From the NCBI GenBank assembly GCA_002633005.1, contig NMRA01000376.1, forward strand, positions 155,564-217,563: DNA of 62,000 nucleotides. Reading direction: 5' to 3'. The DNA comes from Phoronis australis. Its lineage: Eukaryota; Phoronida; Phoronidae. Under the pieces are notes generated by a model. That model saw only the letters and a list, made by a program, of their open reading frames with translations. It made no database searches and was not told where the DNA came from. Within the stretch, counting starts at the first letter, position 1. Each line of letters starts with the position of its first letter. Positions 1 to 11,837 of the stretch are shown here, piece by piece. The translations under genes and the position numbers were made by a program.

Positions 1-563
1 CTCGCTGGTTCCCTGCGTGCCGCTAGATGGGGCGGTAGCCGCGCCAGCACGCAGGTATCACTTAAATTTCCTCTGTAAATTTTTTTACACCGGCGTTTCT
101 GATTGGCTAGTCGAATTCTCAACAGGCAGCGCTTTGCGCAAACAAACTGGCATGACTGATGGACTGAAGTGTAAATGTGGTCTGTTGTACAGACAAATCG
201 GTGCTTAAAATTATGTTCAGGAAATGTGAAGCCTAGAAATTGTAATATTGAGCCTTTTCGGAATACATCTTTCTACTGTCGATGACTTTTGTTTACGATA
301 GTGTCCTTATACAGTATGAATAACACACCGGTTAAATCGGCCACATAATATGTGTTTATTGTGCATGTATGTGCTTCAAGCACGCGGCTATTAAACATCA
401 CTTCAGAAACGACAAGGCTAAAAATCGTTCACAGTCCGCCATTTTTTCACGGTGTTGTAAAGCTAACCAATGACTGCCAAGATTACATCGACCAATGCTA
501 AAGCACGTGCCACTAGGTGATACCTGCGTGCTGGCTGGGCTAAGCACGCAGGGAACCAGCGAG
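1..563. mobile_element. Non-autonomous inverted-repeat DNA transposon (MITE), copy 1
   Basis: The first 20 bases (CTCGCTGGTTCCCTGCGTGC) recur exactly as reverse complement at 544-563. The inverted repeat continues inwards to about 60 bp on each side (both inner ends read CCAGCACGCAGGTATCAC). Each end also holds its own small hairpin, CCTGCGTGC against GCACGCAGG. The interior has no transposase-like ORF. A second, oppositely oriented copy lies at 52045-52648, which proves dispersal. The left boundary coincides with the window edge, so a target duplication cannot be judged. Confidence 0.85.
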
Positions 564-747
564 GCAGTCACACCAGTTGTGACCTATTTTTCCTTTGGCG
601 AAATTTAGCAGACGACAGAATAAAAATATCGGTGAATCTTCACTGATTTTGTTCGAAAGATCCTGAAATCTATGGAATCGTACAGATAATTCGACTTTAA
701 GGTGCATACCCAGCTACATGAACATATCATACCAGTGGCCTTGCTTG

Positions 748-978
748 TCATTTGTCAGGAAGGATAACCCCGATCGAAGGGTTCTTCGGATTTTCGCTGG
801 CTCCTCGAACACTTATTTTTTCATCGTCACCTTTACAAATTCCCATGTCATGAACGTATGATTCTCTGTTGAAAAGCATCGCCTGTTGTCTTTGTCGAAG
901 CGTTTTCAAATAGGTCAAAAACCACTCATCGATTCCACCAGGAACGTCGTTTAGCGACCGTGTATTTGCCTCTGACAT
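748..978 (-). CDS. Unrecognised protein, possible first coding exon
   Basis: This is an ORF of 76 codons with a true ATG at 978 and stop at 748. The predicted peptide starts MSEANTRSLNDVPGGIDEWF, is acidic to neutral, and has a soluble helical stretch rich in Arg and Gln (TLRQRQQAML). Its composition is much more protein-like than most ORFs of this size here. It may end at the TGA or be spliced: a GGTGAC donor follows the Gly-Ile-Cys-Lys codons. No downstream exon was found before the transposon at 1-563, so the rest, if any, lies left of the window. A CACGTG box sits 21 bp upstream of the ATG and a palindromic GGTCACGTGACC about 240 bp upstream. I do not recognise the family. It could also be a relic. 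Confidence 0.4.
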   Translation of the reverse strand: MSEANTRSLNDVPGGIDEWFLTYLKTLRQRQQAMLFNRESYVHDMGICKGDDEKISVRGASENPKNPSIGVILPDK

Positions 979-998
979 CTTGTTGGTTTGTCGGGTAT

Positions 999-1004
999 CA
1001 CGTG
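999..1004. promoter_or_regulatory. E-box CACGTG upstream of minus-strand ORF
   Basis: The sequence reads ATCACGTGAC, 21 bp upstream of the ATG of the minus-strand ORF at 978. It resembles bHLH-zip (USF/MITF/TFE-type) sites. Function is inferred from position only. Confidence 0.35.
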
Positions 1005-1059
1005 ACTTTTTGCATAGGGGCGGAGCTTGCTTTAGGTCAATTCGGTTAAATTTAAATCG

Positions 1060-1500
1060 TTACAGTGCTCTATCGAGAAGTCTGTGTATTTAGCCAAAGA
1101 TCTACAAAACTGTAGAATATAAATAATTATGTAAATGTGTATATCTTCCGCAACTAGAAAGCCTGTATAATTTCATTTTTGACCTAATGCAGTGTGCCAG
1201 TCTGCCATTCATTGGGTCACGTGACCATGTCTTTTAAATAAAACTTACCAAAAAGAAAGGTACATTCACATCCCAACAACGGCACCAGCAGTCTGGCCAA
1301 ATTTCGTTTGATATAGATGCTAAAGATGAAATTTTCAACAAAAAATGCAACAGTTTTTAAATGTTCATCTCATTTTTCTTTTTATGCAACTTTTGACTTT
1401 TTTGTATCGCCTCGTATAAAGAGTGGAACACTTTGAAAACAATTCCTAACTGGCTATTTTAGAATAGCGCAAAAACTTCGTATCGGTAATTTTCGTATCA
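1060..1500 (+). repeat. Diverged dispersed repeat, copy 1
   Basis: Blocks here (TATTTAGCCAAAGATCTACA, AACAAAAAGAAAGGTACATT-like, TTTTATGCAACTTTTGA) recur in the same order and orientation at about 56975-57230. A short piece of the same family (CCAAATGTCTACAAGATG) is at about 61616. No coding potential was recognised. Confidence 0.55.
1215..1226. promoter_or_regulatory. Palindromic GGTCACGTGACC box
   Basis: This is a perfect 12-bp palindrome centred on CACGTG, containing the GTCACGTGAC core known from USF/TFEB-type (CLEAR-like) sites. It is the second CACGTG within 230 bp upstream of the minus-strand ORF, which raises the chance of a real promoter. It also lies inside a diverged dispersed repeat (1060-1500), so it may have come with that repeat. 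Confidence 0.35.
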
Positions 1501-1774
1501 GTGAATCCGAGCAACCATTTCTGGGATACGATGTTCCGATGTTGTTCAAATTCAGACATTTTTCTAGCGTCCAATTTTAAACTCCACAAAACGAAGTTTG
1601 TGACAGCGAGTCTTCACGATGAAGCAAAATAAAGTTCATTGTTATCATGTGTAATTTGGAAGGAAAAGTACCTAAACAAAACAACTGCACCCCCAAATAT
1701 AAACCAATGGTGGCCATGCATGGAGGTTTTAAAGGGAAGGCAACCTTTTTTCGTGTCATTTTTAGTAAAAATAC

Positions 1775-1912
1775 GGTTCGCTGATTATCCCAGACATATG
1801 CTTCGGTTAACCACGGCTCTTCGTAATATTATTAATTAGTCGTGCACGGTTCGTTGATTATCCCAGACATATTAATAATGGCTTCCCGTAATTTTATTTA
1901 TTAGTCGCGCCT
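1775..1912 (+). repeat. Imperfect tandem duplication, about 73-bp unit
   Basis: Two adjacent copies each start GGTTCG(C/T)TGATTATCCC and end with TAGTCG(T/C)GC. They start at 1775 and 1848. No gene was seen in the surrounding stretch 1240-2054. Confidence 0.7.
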
Positions 1913-2054
1913 TACTCCGGAAGCGACGTTTAGGGGTTAAGAATTTCCCACCATTTTGTTTTTATATAGTCTGACTGTGGGATTTGTAGAGTCAATCATT
2001 GTTTTACTTCGGTTGCGATAAGTTCGTTTGTTGTTTGTTTACAAGTCAGTCAAC

Positions 2055-2198
2055 ATGCCGCACGTCTGCTGCGTACTGGGGTGTATTCATTGTCGTCTCA
2101 CGCGCACTTTGAGTATGCTACTACATCGCTTTCTGAAAGATGACACTCGCCGCCGTACTAGGTTCGTTCGTGTGAAGAACGCTCCAAATCTACAATAA
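2055..2198 (+). pseudogene. THAP zinc-finger N-terminus, decayed or partial
   Basis: The ORF of 47 codons starts MPHVCCVLGC and continues with LLHRFLKDDTRRRTRF before a TAA. This matches the start of the THAP C2CH DNA-binding domain: Met-Pro at the N-terminus, Cys at residue 5 and Cys at residue 10 as the first two zinc ligands, then the His-Arg-Phe and Arg-Arg block. The usual Pro after HRF is Leu, the conserved Trp is lost, and the reading frame stops before the distal Cys/His ligands. No downstream exon completing the C-x2-H part was found. THAP domains occur in P-element-type transposases and in genes derived from them. This is either a broken transposon remnant or a first exon whose partner I missed. 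Confidence 0.6.
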
Positions 2199-5100
2199 AC
2201 TTATCAAAGTTTTATCTCACAGGTCTGACCACTGGCTGTCGAACTTGGCCTGTATTGATTCCCACTACTCAACTCCTCGCCTTTGAAGTGTTCTTTTTTT
2301 CTCGCGGTCCGTTTTTTGCGGACGCGGCAGGAGATTGGCGAGTTTCCTACTGGCCTTTGGTCTTGGTGACGTCAGTCCGCCGGCTTAATTTTACTCCCTC
2401 CAGCTTCCATCACATACTTCGGGCTTGTCACTGCCAAATTTGGTACTCGGCTTCGCGGAAATTATGGCTTATGTTTTTTTTCACATTTCACCTGTGTTTT
2501 GTCACGAGAAAATCCCTGCACGCTTTGCTGCCTTTTTCTTTCCGCAGGATGTTACGCGGGCACACTCGAATGTTTACAAACCGTTCATTCCGTGTTAGTA
2601 CAAGACTGGACTGTTTGCAAACAAAAAAAGCTTTCCGAGTGCACTACTAAGTTTTATATTTTACAACCCACAGTAAGGAATAAAATAGTCACTATGTGTG
2701 TTTTACATGGCGATTATCCATTTCTTTTGAGCCAAAAAATCGAACACAATGACGCACTATTTCACCACGAGTTACGGGTGCTTCGGTCTACTTGTGTTCA
2801 CGGTCTTCGTAAAAAGTTCTTCTCTTGCGATCAGCTGGTACCCGTGAGAAAGCACGGCTACTAGATAACCAATACATAACGTTTGTTACTTTTTAGCAGA
2901 TCGCTGACTGATATTTGTCCTTTTCAGGATAGGTGACTTAGGGTTTGGTATTTACATAGTAAAAAAGGAAGAGCTGAGTACTGTACGGTGTTATGATGTT
3001 TAAAAATTATATGACAATTTTCAATTGTTATTAGAAATTAATTAAAAAAACCAAAGGTAACAGCTGGTATCATTAGGCAGTTGCTGTGTTCCTAATTATT
3101 GCATACATTTTCAAGCCAGGAAACCATAAATTTTAACAATCGTTGATGAGCGCAGAAAAAGAGTGTTTATAACACAAAAATAGTAGTCGGAAATTCATAT
3201 TCATGGCCATGTCTTGAATTAAAATTCTTAACAGGAAATCCCATACACGCCGTTGTAGTTAACAGAATAATAAATACAATTTGCAAGTCCTGTGCAATTA
3301 CTTGCGCGTCTGTAATAGTTGCGGCAATCTCTGTGATAAAGCATGATATTATAGGAAAAAGTGGTAATGTGACTGCAAACGTCCAAGCATCATTTCCGCG
3401 CACATATTACAGGTTGTACGTTTCTTTGATCATCAAGAATTTAACAAAATATATGGTTCCACTAGTTGAGTATTCAGACATGGCTGTATTTTATCAAAAT
3501 CTGCAGGTGTTGATGGATTTCAATGAAAATCAGTGGGGATGCTGTTTGTGACATGTAAATCACGAAAATATTCATTTTGAGAAAAACAAATATTCGGTTG
3601 CCATGGAAACGTTCAAATAACGTAATATCAATAGGTCCACGAGAAACTTTATAACTCGTTAACCTGTGGATATTTTTTCATATCTCTTTTCTTTGAATTG
3701 TACTAAAACTAAAAACCTACAATACTACACGAGAAAATTTGAAATTTCTTAGCAGTTACTTTCTATACGGTACTGAAACTTGCAAAAAAATGGGAAAACA
3801 TGTTTTTCAAAAAATCTTATTTTTCTGTTGAAATTTCAAAGAAATGCTCATGTAGTTTTATAGATATTCATGTAAAGACAATGTATGTCAAATTTCATAA
3901 GTATAGATCAAACAGTTTTTATTTACAACATTTCATAGCAAAAATGTACATTTCTAGAAACGCAAGAAAGAAAGTTACCGAATCATTTTTTCACGTCACA
4001 TCCTGTTATATGTGATATAAATCACAGTTTTACAGTATTTTTAATATAATTTAGTCAGTGTTCATCCCAGCACCATAAGTTTCTCCTTCCTGGTCTTCCT
4101 GCTGAGATATTTCGCGATTTCTGGTGGCCGTAAAAGACTTTTTCAACGACCTATTCCATGCAAGCATTCCAAAAGCTTGGTGCCAATCAGCCAAAGTGAC
4201 CTGTAGCCTAAACACAAGTGTGACGGATTTGCACGAATTTTGTTTTTAGGTTTACAGGCTTTGTTTGTTGTTAATTTATTTTCACAAATGCTGAAGTTAA
4301 AAACAGAACAGCTATGAAAATTGAAATTAATTCGTGATAATTACTATCTTCATGGGCGATGCTTACGCAAAATTATAACAATAAAAATAACGTCATCTTG
4401 TGAAAACGCAATCTTAAGATTTTGATTGGAAGCGGCACTTCGAAAAAGACAATACGTCACACAGAGATGATTACGTTGAATAGCGCGCAGTAATTAATAA
4501 CAAAACAAAACAAAACAGTTCAGTTTTGGTAACTATAAAACGTTACACAATTTTTCGAAAAAACACATAACACTTTAAGGATGTTCCATGATTTCCTTTC
4601 AAAAACTCTATTTCTTTGTAAATAAAGTCAACTGTTAGTTTCTTCTGTCGTCTTCATTCTGGCACTATATTTAGCGCGCATAATTTTCGTGTCAGTTTTA
4701 ATCATTTGTTTTTATCCTGACGACTATAGTCAAGAAATTGCAAAAGCGATTTTTAAAAAGTTGAAGAAATTTCAAGAAAATCTTAGCAAACAAGGAACTG
4801 CGGTTGAACATTTTTGTAGATAGGTAAGTCCAGGGATGTGTGATCCAAATTTCTGCCCAATTATGTCCAAGATGTGAGAACTGTTCATCGTTATACGGGT
4901 CCGTGATAACGGTCAACGAAACAAAATCTGCCATTCCTCGAAAAAAGGCAAAGTTGTTTGTCGCAGAAGTGACACGAATTCAAAGCGTACCGAATCGTTA
5001 CTTTGGGTGTGTCGATGCTCTGGCTTCGATTAGAGGTCATTCAAACAATTTTGGCAGGCTGAAACATTAGCAACGGACAAAAATGGCACCACGAAAAATC

Positions 5101-5208
5101 AAACAAAAATTAGCACTAGTTCAAGGACGTCACGATTCTCTGTGATCATGTTGAATTCATACTTTCTAACTTCATATTTCAAGCTACTGCTATGGAGCCC
5201 ATTCCAAC
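2199..5208. other. Gene-free AT-rich stretch
   Basis: ORFs at 2255-2864 are long by chance standards but have no recognisable domain. A strong acceptor-like tract ends at about 2547 and is followed by 104 open codons rich in Cys and His, which I cannot assign. The rest, about 2870-5200, is AT-rich with no supported feature. Confidence 0.5.
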
Positions 5209-5428
5209 AAAACTGACTTAGCTAAGACAAATCTTAAATCTTAGTGACTTTTTAAATAAAAGTTGAATTTGTCTCAAAACCAATTCAAGAAAGAGATCTT
5301 AAGTTTGACTTAAGTGTTTGACATAAGTTTTGTCTTAATTATAACTAAGTTACCGAATGTATATGTTTCAAAGTTTGGAAGTTAAGACAAATCTTAAACT
5401 TAAGTCAAAAATGAACTTAAGTCAGTTT
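5209..5428. mobile_element. Small MITE-like element with AAACTGACTTA ends
   Basis: The left end reads AAAACTGACTTA and the right end is its inverse, TAAGTCAGTTT. Between them the motifs AAGACAAATCTTAA and CTTAAGT occur several times in both orientations, making the element largely self-complementary. There is no coding capacity and no clear target duplication. Confidence 0.45.
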
Positions 5429-6269
5429 CTGATGAGGACTGAATTCTGGGTTAGAGAGTAAATGACACGTGGTTTGTGACCATGCTTGGTATATAAAATA
5501 AACGGCCATGACAAATTAAGCCAGTAAATTGATCCTGACCTTCAGCAGCAACAAACTCTCAGTTCTCTGATAGCCCAGAAGTCTCCTCTCATCCCAGAAA
5601 GGAACCATAATAAGACCAATTTTACAAGTGGTCTATTCAAAAGTTATTCTTGACAGAATCTGGGTTTATTGCAGCTTAACTAATGAATTCTAACAAAAGT
5701 TTTTGCTTTTCCTTGTGGGATTGTGGGCTCAACTATCATACTGGAGCCAATTTGTAATGTGCAATGTAGGCCTCCCAACGATTTCACTTTTTGAAATCTA
5801 GATCTACCCAATGAATTTCTTGAGTTAAGGAACATCCATTTTTGTTATTGATCTAAATAAAAAATTGCTTACTGTATCAATTAGATTTTTCAGGCTGATG
5901 GATGACACAAGGACTTCTCTTTGACACCATGAGCTGTCGAGAATTATCTCCCGGTACCCGCCAATAGTCACCAACCTTAGGGGCTAACGTAAATTTATTT
6001 AGCCGTACCGTTTCCAAACTACTTTGAAATCTTTGGACTGAGATGTATGATTGGCTAAGTTTGCACGCGAGCAGGTGGTTTCTGACACGAGATTAGTGGG
6101 CTCATAGCCGTGAATAACCCAAGGTACGGGGACTTATACCTGGGTGTGGGATTATAGCAGAGAGTGTATGGTATGTCCAAAACGAGGTAAAATATTTTGT
6201 TTGTATGGGCTACTCCAGATCTTGGTTGTCCAGTTTGCGACAATGAGAACTAACCTGTTTAATGTTTGC

Positions 6270-6581
6270 AGATCAAGTAAAAAACAATGGGCCGCAGAGA
6301 CAAGCGTTCCAAGACAAAGTGTCACAAATGATCATCCGTCAGAAGCAGACCGCTTGTGTAAGCTGAAAAACACTTTAGGTTTGTCTGCAAAAGGGGCAAT
6401 CATAAAGCGCCATCTACACAAGCCGGTTGCAGGCATACCCTCATTTGAACAGTTTATTGAAAGACATAGAGCGCTGAACATGGCCAACACATCTGTACAA
6501 ACACGTCTTCAGACAAGTGATGAAATCCCTTCCAAGGAGCAAGTATTACCTGCCATAGAAAATCGTGCACATGGTCAATAA
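6270..6581 (+). pseudogene. Unrecognised coding relic
   Basis: After an acceptor-like GTTTGCAG there are about 103 open codons with protein-like composition (SKKQWAAETSVPRQSV near the start). They end at TAA 6579-6581. The same frame then stays largely open to about 6720 with interspersed stops, as in a decaying coding sequence. No domain was recognised. A minus-strand coding relic converges on it from the right, so either strand may be a shadow. Confidence 0.3.
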
Positions 6582-6812
6582 AAAATAGTAAGCTCTGGAA
6601 CAGCAACGGCACTTGCGAAAGACAAGTCCAAACTAAACAGCATGCAAGCGTCGACAGGCGCGGTGCTGAACCCGGGTGAAAATAAGGTCCTCCAATACGA
6701 CAGAAAAGCGGTCCTGGAGACGAGATTATAACCAGGTACTGCCAGTCAAGACTCCAACAATCATTGTGGCAAGTTACAAGGGTATTTGAGATACCACTGC
6801 CTGCGTCGTCTA

Positions 6813-7560
6813 TCAAGAATCCCCCACCGCACGTGACAGTGCTTTCAGATGTTGTTCTGATGCAGTCATGTCCTTTCCAGACTTGCACTCGCTGGACGCA
6901 TGCTGTTCTGTATTGGACGACTCATCATTGATGGAGACATTCTCTTCTGTAGTGAACGACTCTAGCGCATTGGTGTCTGGAATGTCATGTGATTCGTCCC
7001 CCTTAGTATCATCACTGCAGGTGGCGCTGACTGGTACATCACTATAATATTGCTTTATCTCCTAGGGTCTCTCTTGTCGCGTGGAACATTGTGAATCAGA
7101 ATTGACTTCTATCATAGTATTGTCACCCAGAATACGCATGTCTTGCATAGAAGCCGCTAACCATCTCTGTCTTTGTAGAGCTGTGCATTGTCGTCAGGCG
7201 AACTACCACCTGTGAAACTCGGCAAATCGGGCCGACCTGGCATTTGACAAAGCTAGCTCTTATCGTTCTTGCTCTTAATATATTTGTCACATTCACAGTC
7301 TTCATCAACACTAATTGGTTCCTTCTGATACTTCTCTGTGACTGGGTACCTATTGATTTTGTTAAATTTAGGCCAGTAGTCTTGATTACCATCACTCTCT
7401 GCAAGGTTTGAACCATGTTCGGCTGCCCTTGACAACAGGTTCGCAGCAAATCTTTTGGTTATCTTCCTAAATTGTTCGTCACGCATCCTCTGCATTTGGG
7501 CTTCTCTGCTACCAAACTCATCATGCGCTTTTCTGGACACCACGGCGATCTCAGTACCAC
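6813..7560 (-). pseudogene. Unrecognised minus-strand coding relic
   Basis: The first segment (7543-7253) encodes about 96 residues rich in charged helix (EAQMQRMRDEQFRKITKRFA) followed by a Trp-Pro and acidic Cys-rich tail. After a frame change, a second segment (about 7190-6813) encodes about 125 residues, acidic and Ser-rich, interrupted by one TAG at about 7064. The continuous protein-like reading across a single stop and one or more shifts suggests a recently broken gene or exons of an unrecognised gene. I do not recognise the family. Confidence 0.35.
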
Positions 7561-7859
7561 ACCAAAATGTCTTGATTTATAAGAAATGTTCAATTTGTTC
7601 TCAACAGCTGAACCCTGGCAACTTTTGTTTGTACTAACTAACGTTGTCACTGAAATGTTCTTCTCGAAAGACGAAACCCGGCTAGTTCTTGTACCAACTA
7701 AAATTTTCCCTTGACATTCATATGGGCATCACGACTCTTCTCCACATCCAGCTGCATCAAACCGCCAGCCACGGCCTCCTTCGTTCGAGGAATATTCAGA
7801 GCAGTAATTCAAAAGCCAAACAAATTTCCGTGTCCGATGTTACCCAAGAGAGGTAGGCA

Positions 7860-8460
7860 TTAAGACTAATGATGAAAAACTCAGTGACGCGTATGTACTT
7901 AATCATGTTGATGAGCTGAAGTCAAACAAAGTTAAAGCGGACTATGATTTGACAACCGACGTGTTGCCAGCGGAAGCTCGTTGACAATGTCAGCCATGAA
8001 GGATGACAATCGTCGGGAGAACATGTTGAAAGCAGAAAGTTTCTATCCTGATCTGAAACTCAAGGCTTTGATGTCTGACAATATAAAAATGAAAGCTTCT
8101 AACGATACTTTATGCAATGGTGTCAAAGAATTTCCACAGCCTTCTGCGCAAACTCATTTTTGTGATCATGAAGTCAAGGTTTTGGTGTCTCACATCATAG
8201 CAGAGGAACTTTATGACAGTAATTTGAGCAAGAGCACCGGAGAATGTCCACAGGAAACTGTATAATCTTCCACTCTTGATCACATAGACTCATGACTTTG
8301 ATGTCTGGGTGCATGGAAGTGAAAATTATTGATAACATTTCAAGCAACAACACCGAAGGAAAGCCTCCATACCCTTCTGTGCCAACTTGCTGTTTTGATT
8401 AGAAACCAATAGTTTCGAAGTCTGACAGCCTAGAAGAGACAGTTATTGACAATGCTCTAA
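7860..8460 (+). pseudogene. Relic with about 115-bp coding tandem repeats
   Basis: An open segment (about 7862-7980, containing KLSDAYVLNHVDELKSNK) is followed after a frame change by 7981-8265. Four diverged units begin near 8048, 8164, 8277 and 8396, each opening with a Lys-(Val/Ala)-Leu-(Val/Met)-Ser-like stretch (nucleotide core AAGGTTTTGGTGTCT and variants). The period is 113-118 bp, about 38-39 residues. Units three and four carry stops. No family was recognised. The arrangement looks like an internally repetitive protein gene that has decayed. Confidence 0.4.
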
Positions 8461-9059
8461 GCAACGGGAAAAGAATATTCCTGCAGTTGTCTGGGCGAGC
8501 GCCAACTGTAGCGGAAGTTAAATTTACATCCGTTGCCATCAAAACTCAGGCTGTTGTGACACTGAAATGTTTTGACACTATTCAGAGTGGAGAAAATGAA
8601 ATGAAAGTTCATCTGCAGCAAAGAGATCGTGAGCAGAGGACTCTTAGAGGTGGATTGCCTCGACCGGGAATGCTGAATGTTCAGAATAGCAGATTGGAAC
8701 AATTATTTCTGATCATTACACGACGGAGAACCAAGAGGATAAAAACTGTCTTGGGATACTTTAAATATGAAATTTACACACAAATCAATAAAAATTTCAA
8801 AGTAAGCAACAGTTACAGTTATTCATAGATCAAATAAATTAATTAACCACACAAGTGGAAAAAGAACCCAGTAATCACCCGTGGCAGTGTGAATTAAATA
8901 AATGTAAATTAAATCTCGAGATTTTACAAACCCAAGTAATAAAAGGTAGTATTGTTAGAAGTAAAGCCCAGTGGGTGGAAGAAGATGAAACAATTCCTTA
9001 ATAGTTTTTAAATCTTGAAAAACATAAACATGGGAAAAACATATAACAGAACTGGAGTC

Positions 9060-9895
9060 AAATAGCAGAGTGACCCAAGACCCAAAAGGGACACAAAACA
9101 TTCAACGAGCTTTCTACGAAGCTCTTTATTCGGAAAAAGACTATGAGGGTATAGACTTCCCTGATATATTCAGTTTGCCTAGTGATAAACTACTGACAGA
9201 TAATCAGTAGAATAAGACATCACAGAGGACGGGCTCTATGAAGTTTTAAAAACAATCCCAAAACAAAATAACACCAGGCAATGACGGTTTAGGATACGAA
9301 TTTTACAAAACGTTTTGAGATACTACTGTCTTGTGTTCGAAAAACGGATTTACTTGTGGTTATTTTAAAGTTCAGAGAGGCCTTCGTCAAGGGGACCCTT
9401 CAAGTAGTCAACATTTTATACTATGTGTGGAGCTCATGAGCCATTATATTAGAAATAACCCCTTAATCAAAGGATTGCATATTGATGGGCATGAAGTCAA
9501 AATAGCCCAGTATGTTGATGATACAATTTTATTTATTCAGGACGAAATGTCTGCAAAAGAATGCTTTGAATTTCTCAGAAGATTTGGTGATGTGTCTGGT
9601 CTTAAATTAAATAAGCGAAAATGCAAGGAAGGTTTTTAGGCCACCAGTCTGAACTTAAGAAACTGTATGATATAAATTAGCCAAAAAGAAATATTAAGTG
9701 TCTGGGCGTTTATTTTGGTAAATACGAAAAGGAAAAAATAGGCAACATTTTGAAGAAAAAATTTCTGAACTTAGGAAAGTTTTGAATATTTGGAAAACAA
9801 GAAAATTGACTATCAAGGGAAGAATTGTCATTGCTGAATCTGTTGCGCTATCCAAATTGATTCACGTCATGTCTGCCCTTGGATTGACTCAAAGC
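9060..9895 (+). mobile_element. Decayed LINE (non-LTR) reverse-transcriptase fragment
   Basis: Reading forward with several stops and frame changes: a linker segment with QRAFYEALYSEK, then TPGNDGLGYEFYKTF, which is the typical LINE PGxDG-YEFYK region. Next comes 9331-9639, containing VQRGLRQGDPSS and QYVDDTILF (the YxDD catalytic box of reverse transcriptase, with Asp-Asp present). Last is a thumb-like segment with LTIKGRIVIAESVALSKLIH at 9782-9880. Endonuclease and 3' end were not found. The element is dead: stops at about 9209, 9247 and 9320 and a break at 9639. Confidence 0.85.
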
Positions 9896-11837
9896 ACAGG
9901 TGACCCTCTCTCCCTTAGTAGAGGTTATGACACTCAAAGCAAAGGTGTCTCTCTCTGTTGGTCGTATCTCGTAGTTAAGACCCAAATCTCCTCCGCCCTT
10001 CTTGTTTCGCAACCGCCTTCACGATGGCGACAACGACTACGACGAAGAGGATACTGATACAAAAACAAGAACAAACGATCTGTAATGGTAACTGGATTAG
10101 GCCTACCAATAATTGTGCAATAAAAAGGCAGCAAAACCTATTATCATTATCATTATCAATACTGTTATTATTGTATGCCTCATAATTGAGAGTGGTTCAG
10201 CCAACATGTCTTCCGAATGAAATGGGTCTTTTCTGCTTACATTTTTTTTGTGTTTCAGAATGAACGTAGTTTTGTTCACATTTTTGCGGTTCTCGTTCAC
10301 GGGCCACGGGGGTCTCTTTAATACGGTTGGACACTTAGATGGATTTTAAAAAAATGCTGGCAGCAATGTAACTTCCTGCACGAATCTAATTACAAAGGTT
10401 TCCAATTCTCAAGCTTCTTTGGTCAACCGAATGAAGATGGAATCGTATGATCGGACAATGCTCAGCGGCCGGCCATCGATTGTAATCAATAACAGCAATT
10501 TTAAGTTAACTACCAAGACGGCCGTATTACCAAGAATTCAATTTTCGAAATATCGTTTTAAGTCAATTTCATAAATATCCGTGGGATGTGTGATGTTAAA
10601 ACATCTCCATGGATACTTGTTACCTTTATCCCGCTTTCTCAGGTAGGGGTTGCAGGACAAACCGCAGCAGTTGGAATTGGAAGGACTAATAGGGTAATGC
10701 GGCCGAGAAAAAATTGTAAAGAATACAACAGCAAAGGATCATGTGGAATTCCAACAATGCGATAACCGCTGGGTTAATGCTGCGAGATTCGAGTGCCGCT
10801 GTGTAATCCTGCCTCCCGTGCAATAACGCTAGGACCTCGCTAAAAAGCAAAATACCTTAACTATTATTTCTGTAGCAATTTTCCAAAATTACCCTTGTTG
10901 TAATAAAAGCTATGGTAAAACATGTCACTAAATATTCATATTTTAGAAAGATATAAATTTCTCTCACCACTTTGCGCCTTTTCACACACATCCAAGTTGG
11001 GTTGTCGGAAGAGTTGCGTTTCACGCCCAACTTGCGTCGGCCGCTACTGTCCAACAAAGTGGCGCCCGACAGTGTTCGACCTGTAGTATCTACATAAATG
11101 TTCTCACTATATTTGGCTTTCTGTCACCAAACTGCTCTGGACTTTGTCGTTTACGTTTCCTCATAGACTTCCCAATCGGGACGTAGAGTGTGGTGGCACT
11201 GGCTTCAGCACTGGCCACCCACGATAAAAAACACAAAATAATTTTGTTACTGAAAAAATACGAATGGGAAACATCCGAAAAATGAGTGCAGCGCTTTTAA
11301 CCTCTATAAAAGGATAGATTTGTCGTGCCGTCTCTGTAAAAGGGTTCATGGCTATTCCCATTGGCACGCGTAAACCCGGTCAAAATTCGTATATAAATTG
11401 ACTGAAATCAGTTCATGTAAAAATAAATTTCAACGAAGACTATAAAACACGAGATGTGAACAACTGGGCTTTCATTTCTTTAATTTAGGACGAAAGAGGG
11501 CAGATACTGATATATAATGTCCACAACTTCTGTGCATGGACAACGCCAGCAAGCATAAACAATTGTTAATGACATTCTATTATGCAAGAATACACACACA
11601 AAGCCCTGACCCTATATTTAATTTTAATAGGATTTTGCAAAATTGATAAAGTAATTAAACGCAGGCATGGTGTGGGATTAATACAACGTGATTTGGATCA
11701 AACACTGTTTGGCTGATAAACATTAAATTCCAGGTTATACATGGTCAACTTGTGCAGAAATGAAACAATTCAAGAATTTCGAGTAATTTGCTGAACAGTG
11801 AAATACCTCAATGCGACAGACGTAGTATAAATAGACA
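9896..11837. other. Gene-free stretch left of gene A
   Basis: No coding exon, RNA gene or clear transposon was recognised. A short AT-rich simple repeat of TTATCATTATCATTATC type occurs at about 10139-10170. Untranslated upstream exons or the promoter of gene A may lie here. A minus-strand ORF (11057-10857) ending near a GTGAGA donor was considered and left unassigned. Confidence 0.5.

Noticed and set aside
2255-2864. Two overlapping ORFs of 131 and 121 codons
   Set aside because: No domain, no homology recognised by eye, uneven composition. A good acceptor at about 2547 alone is not enough.
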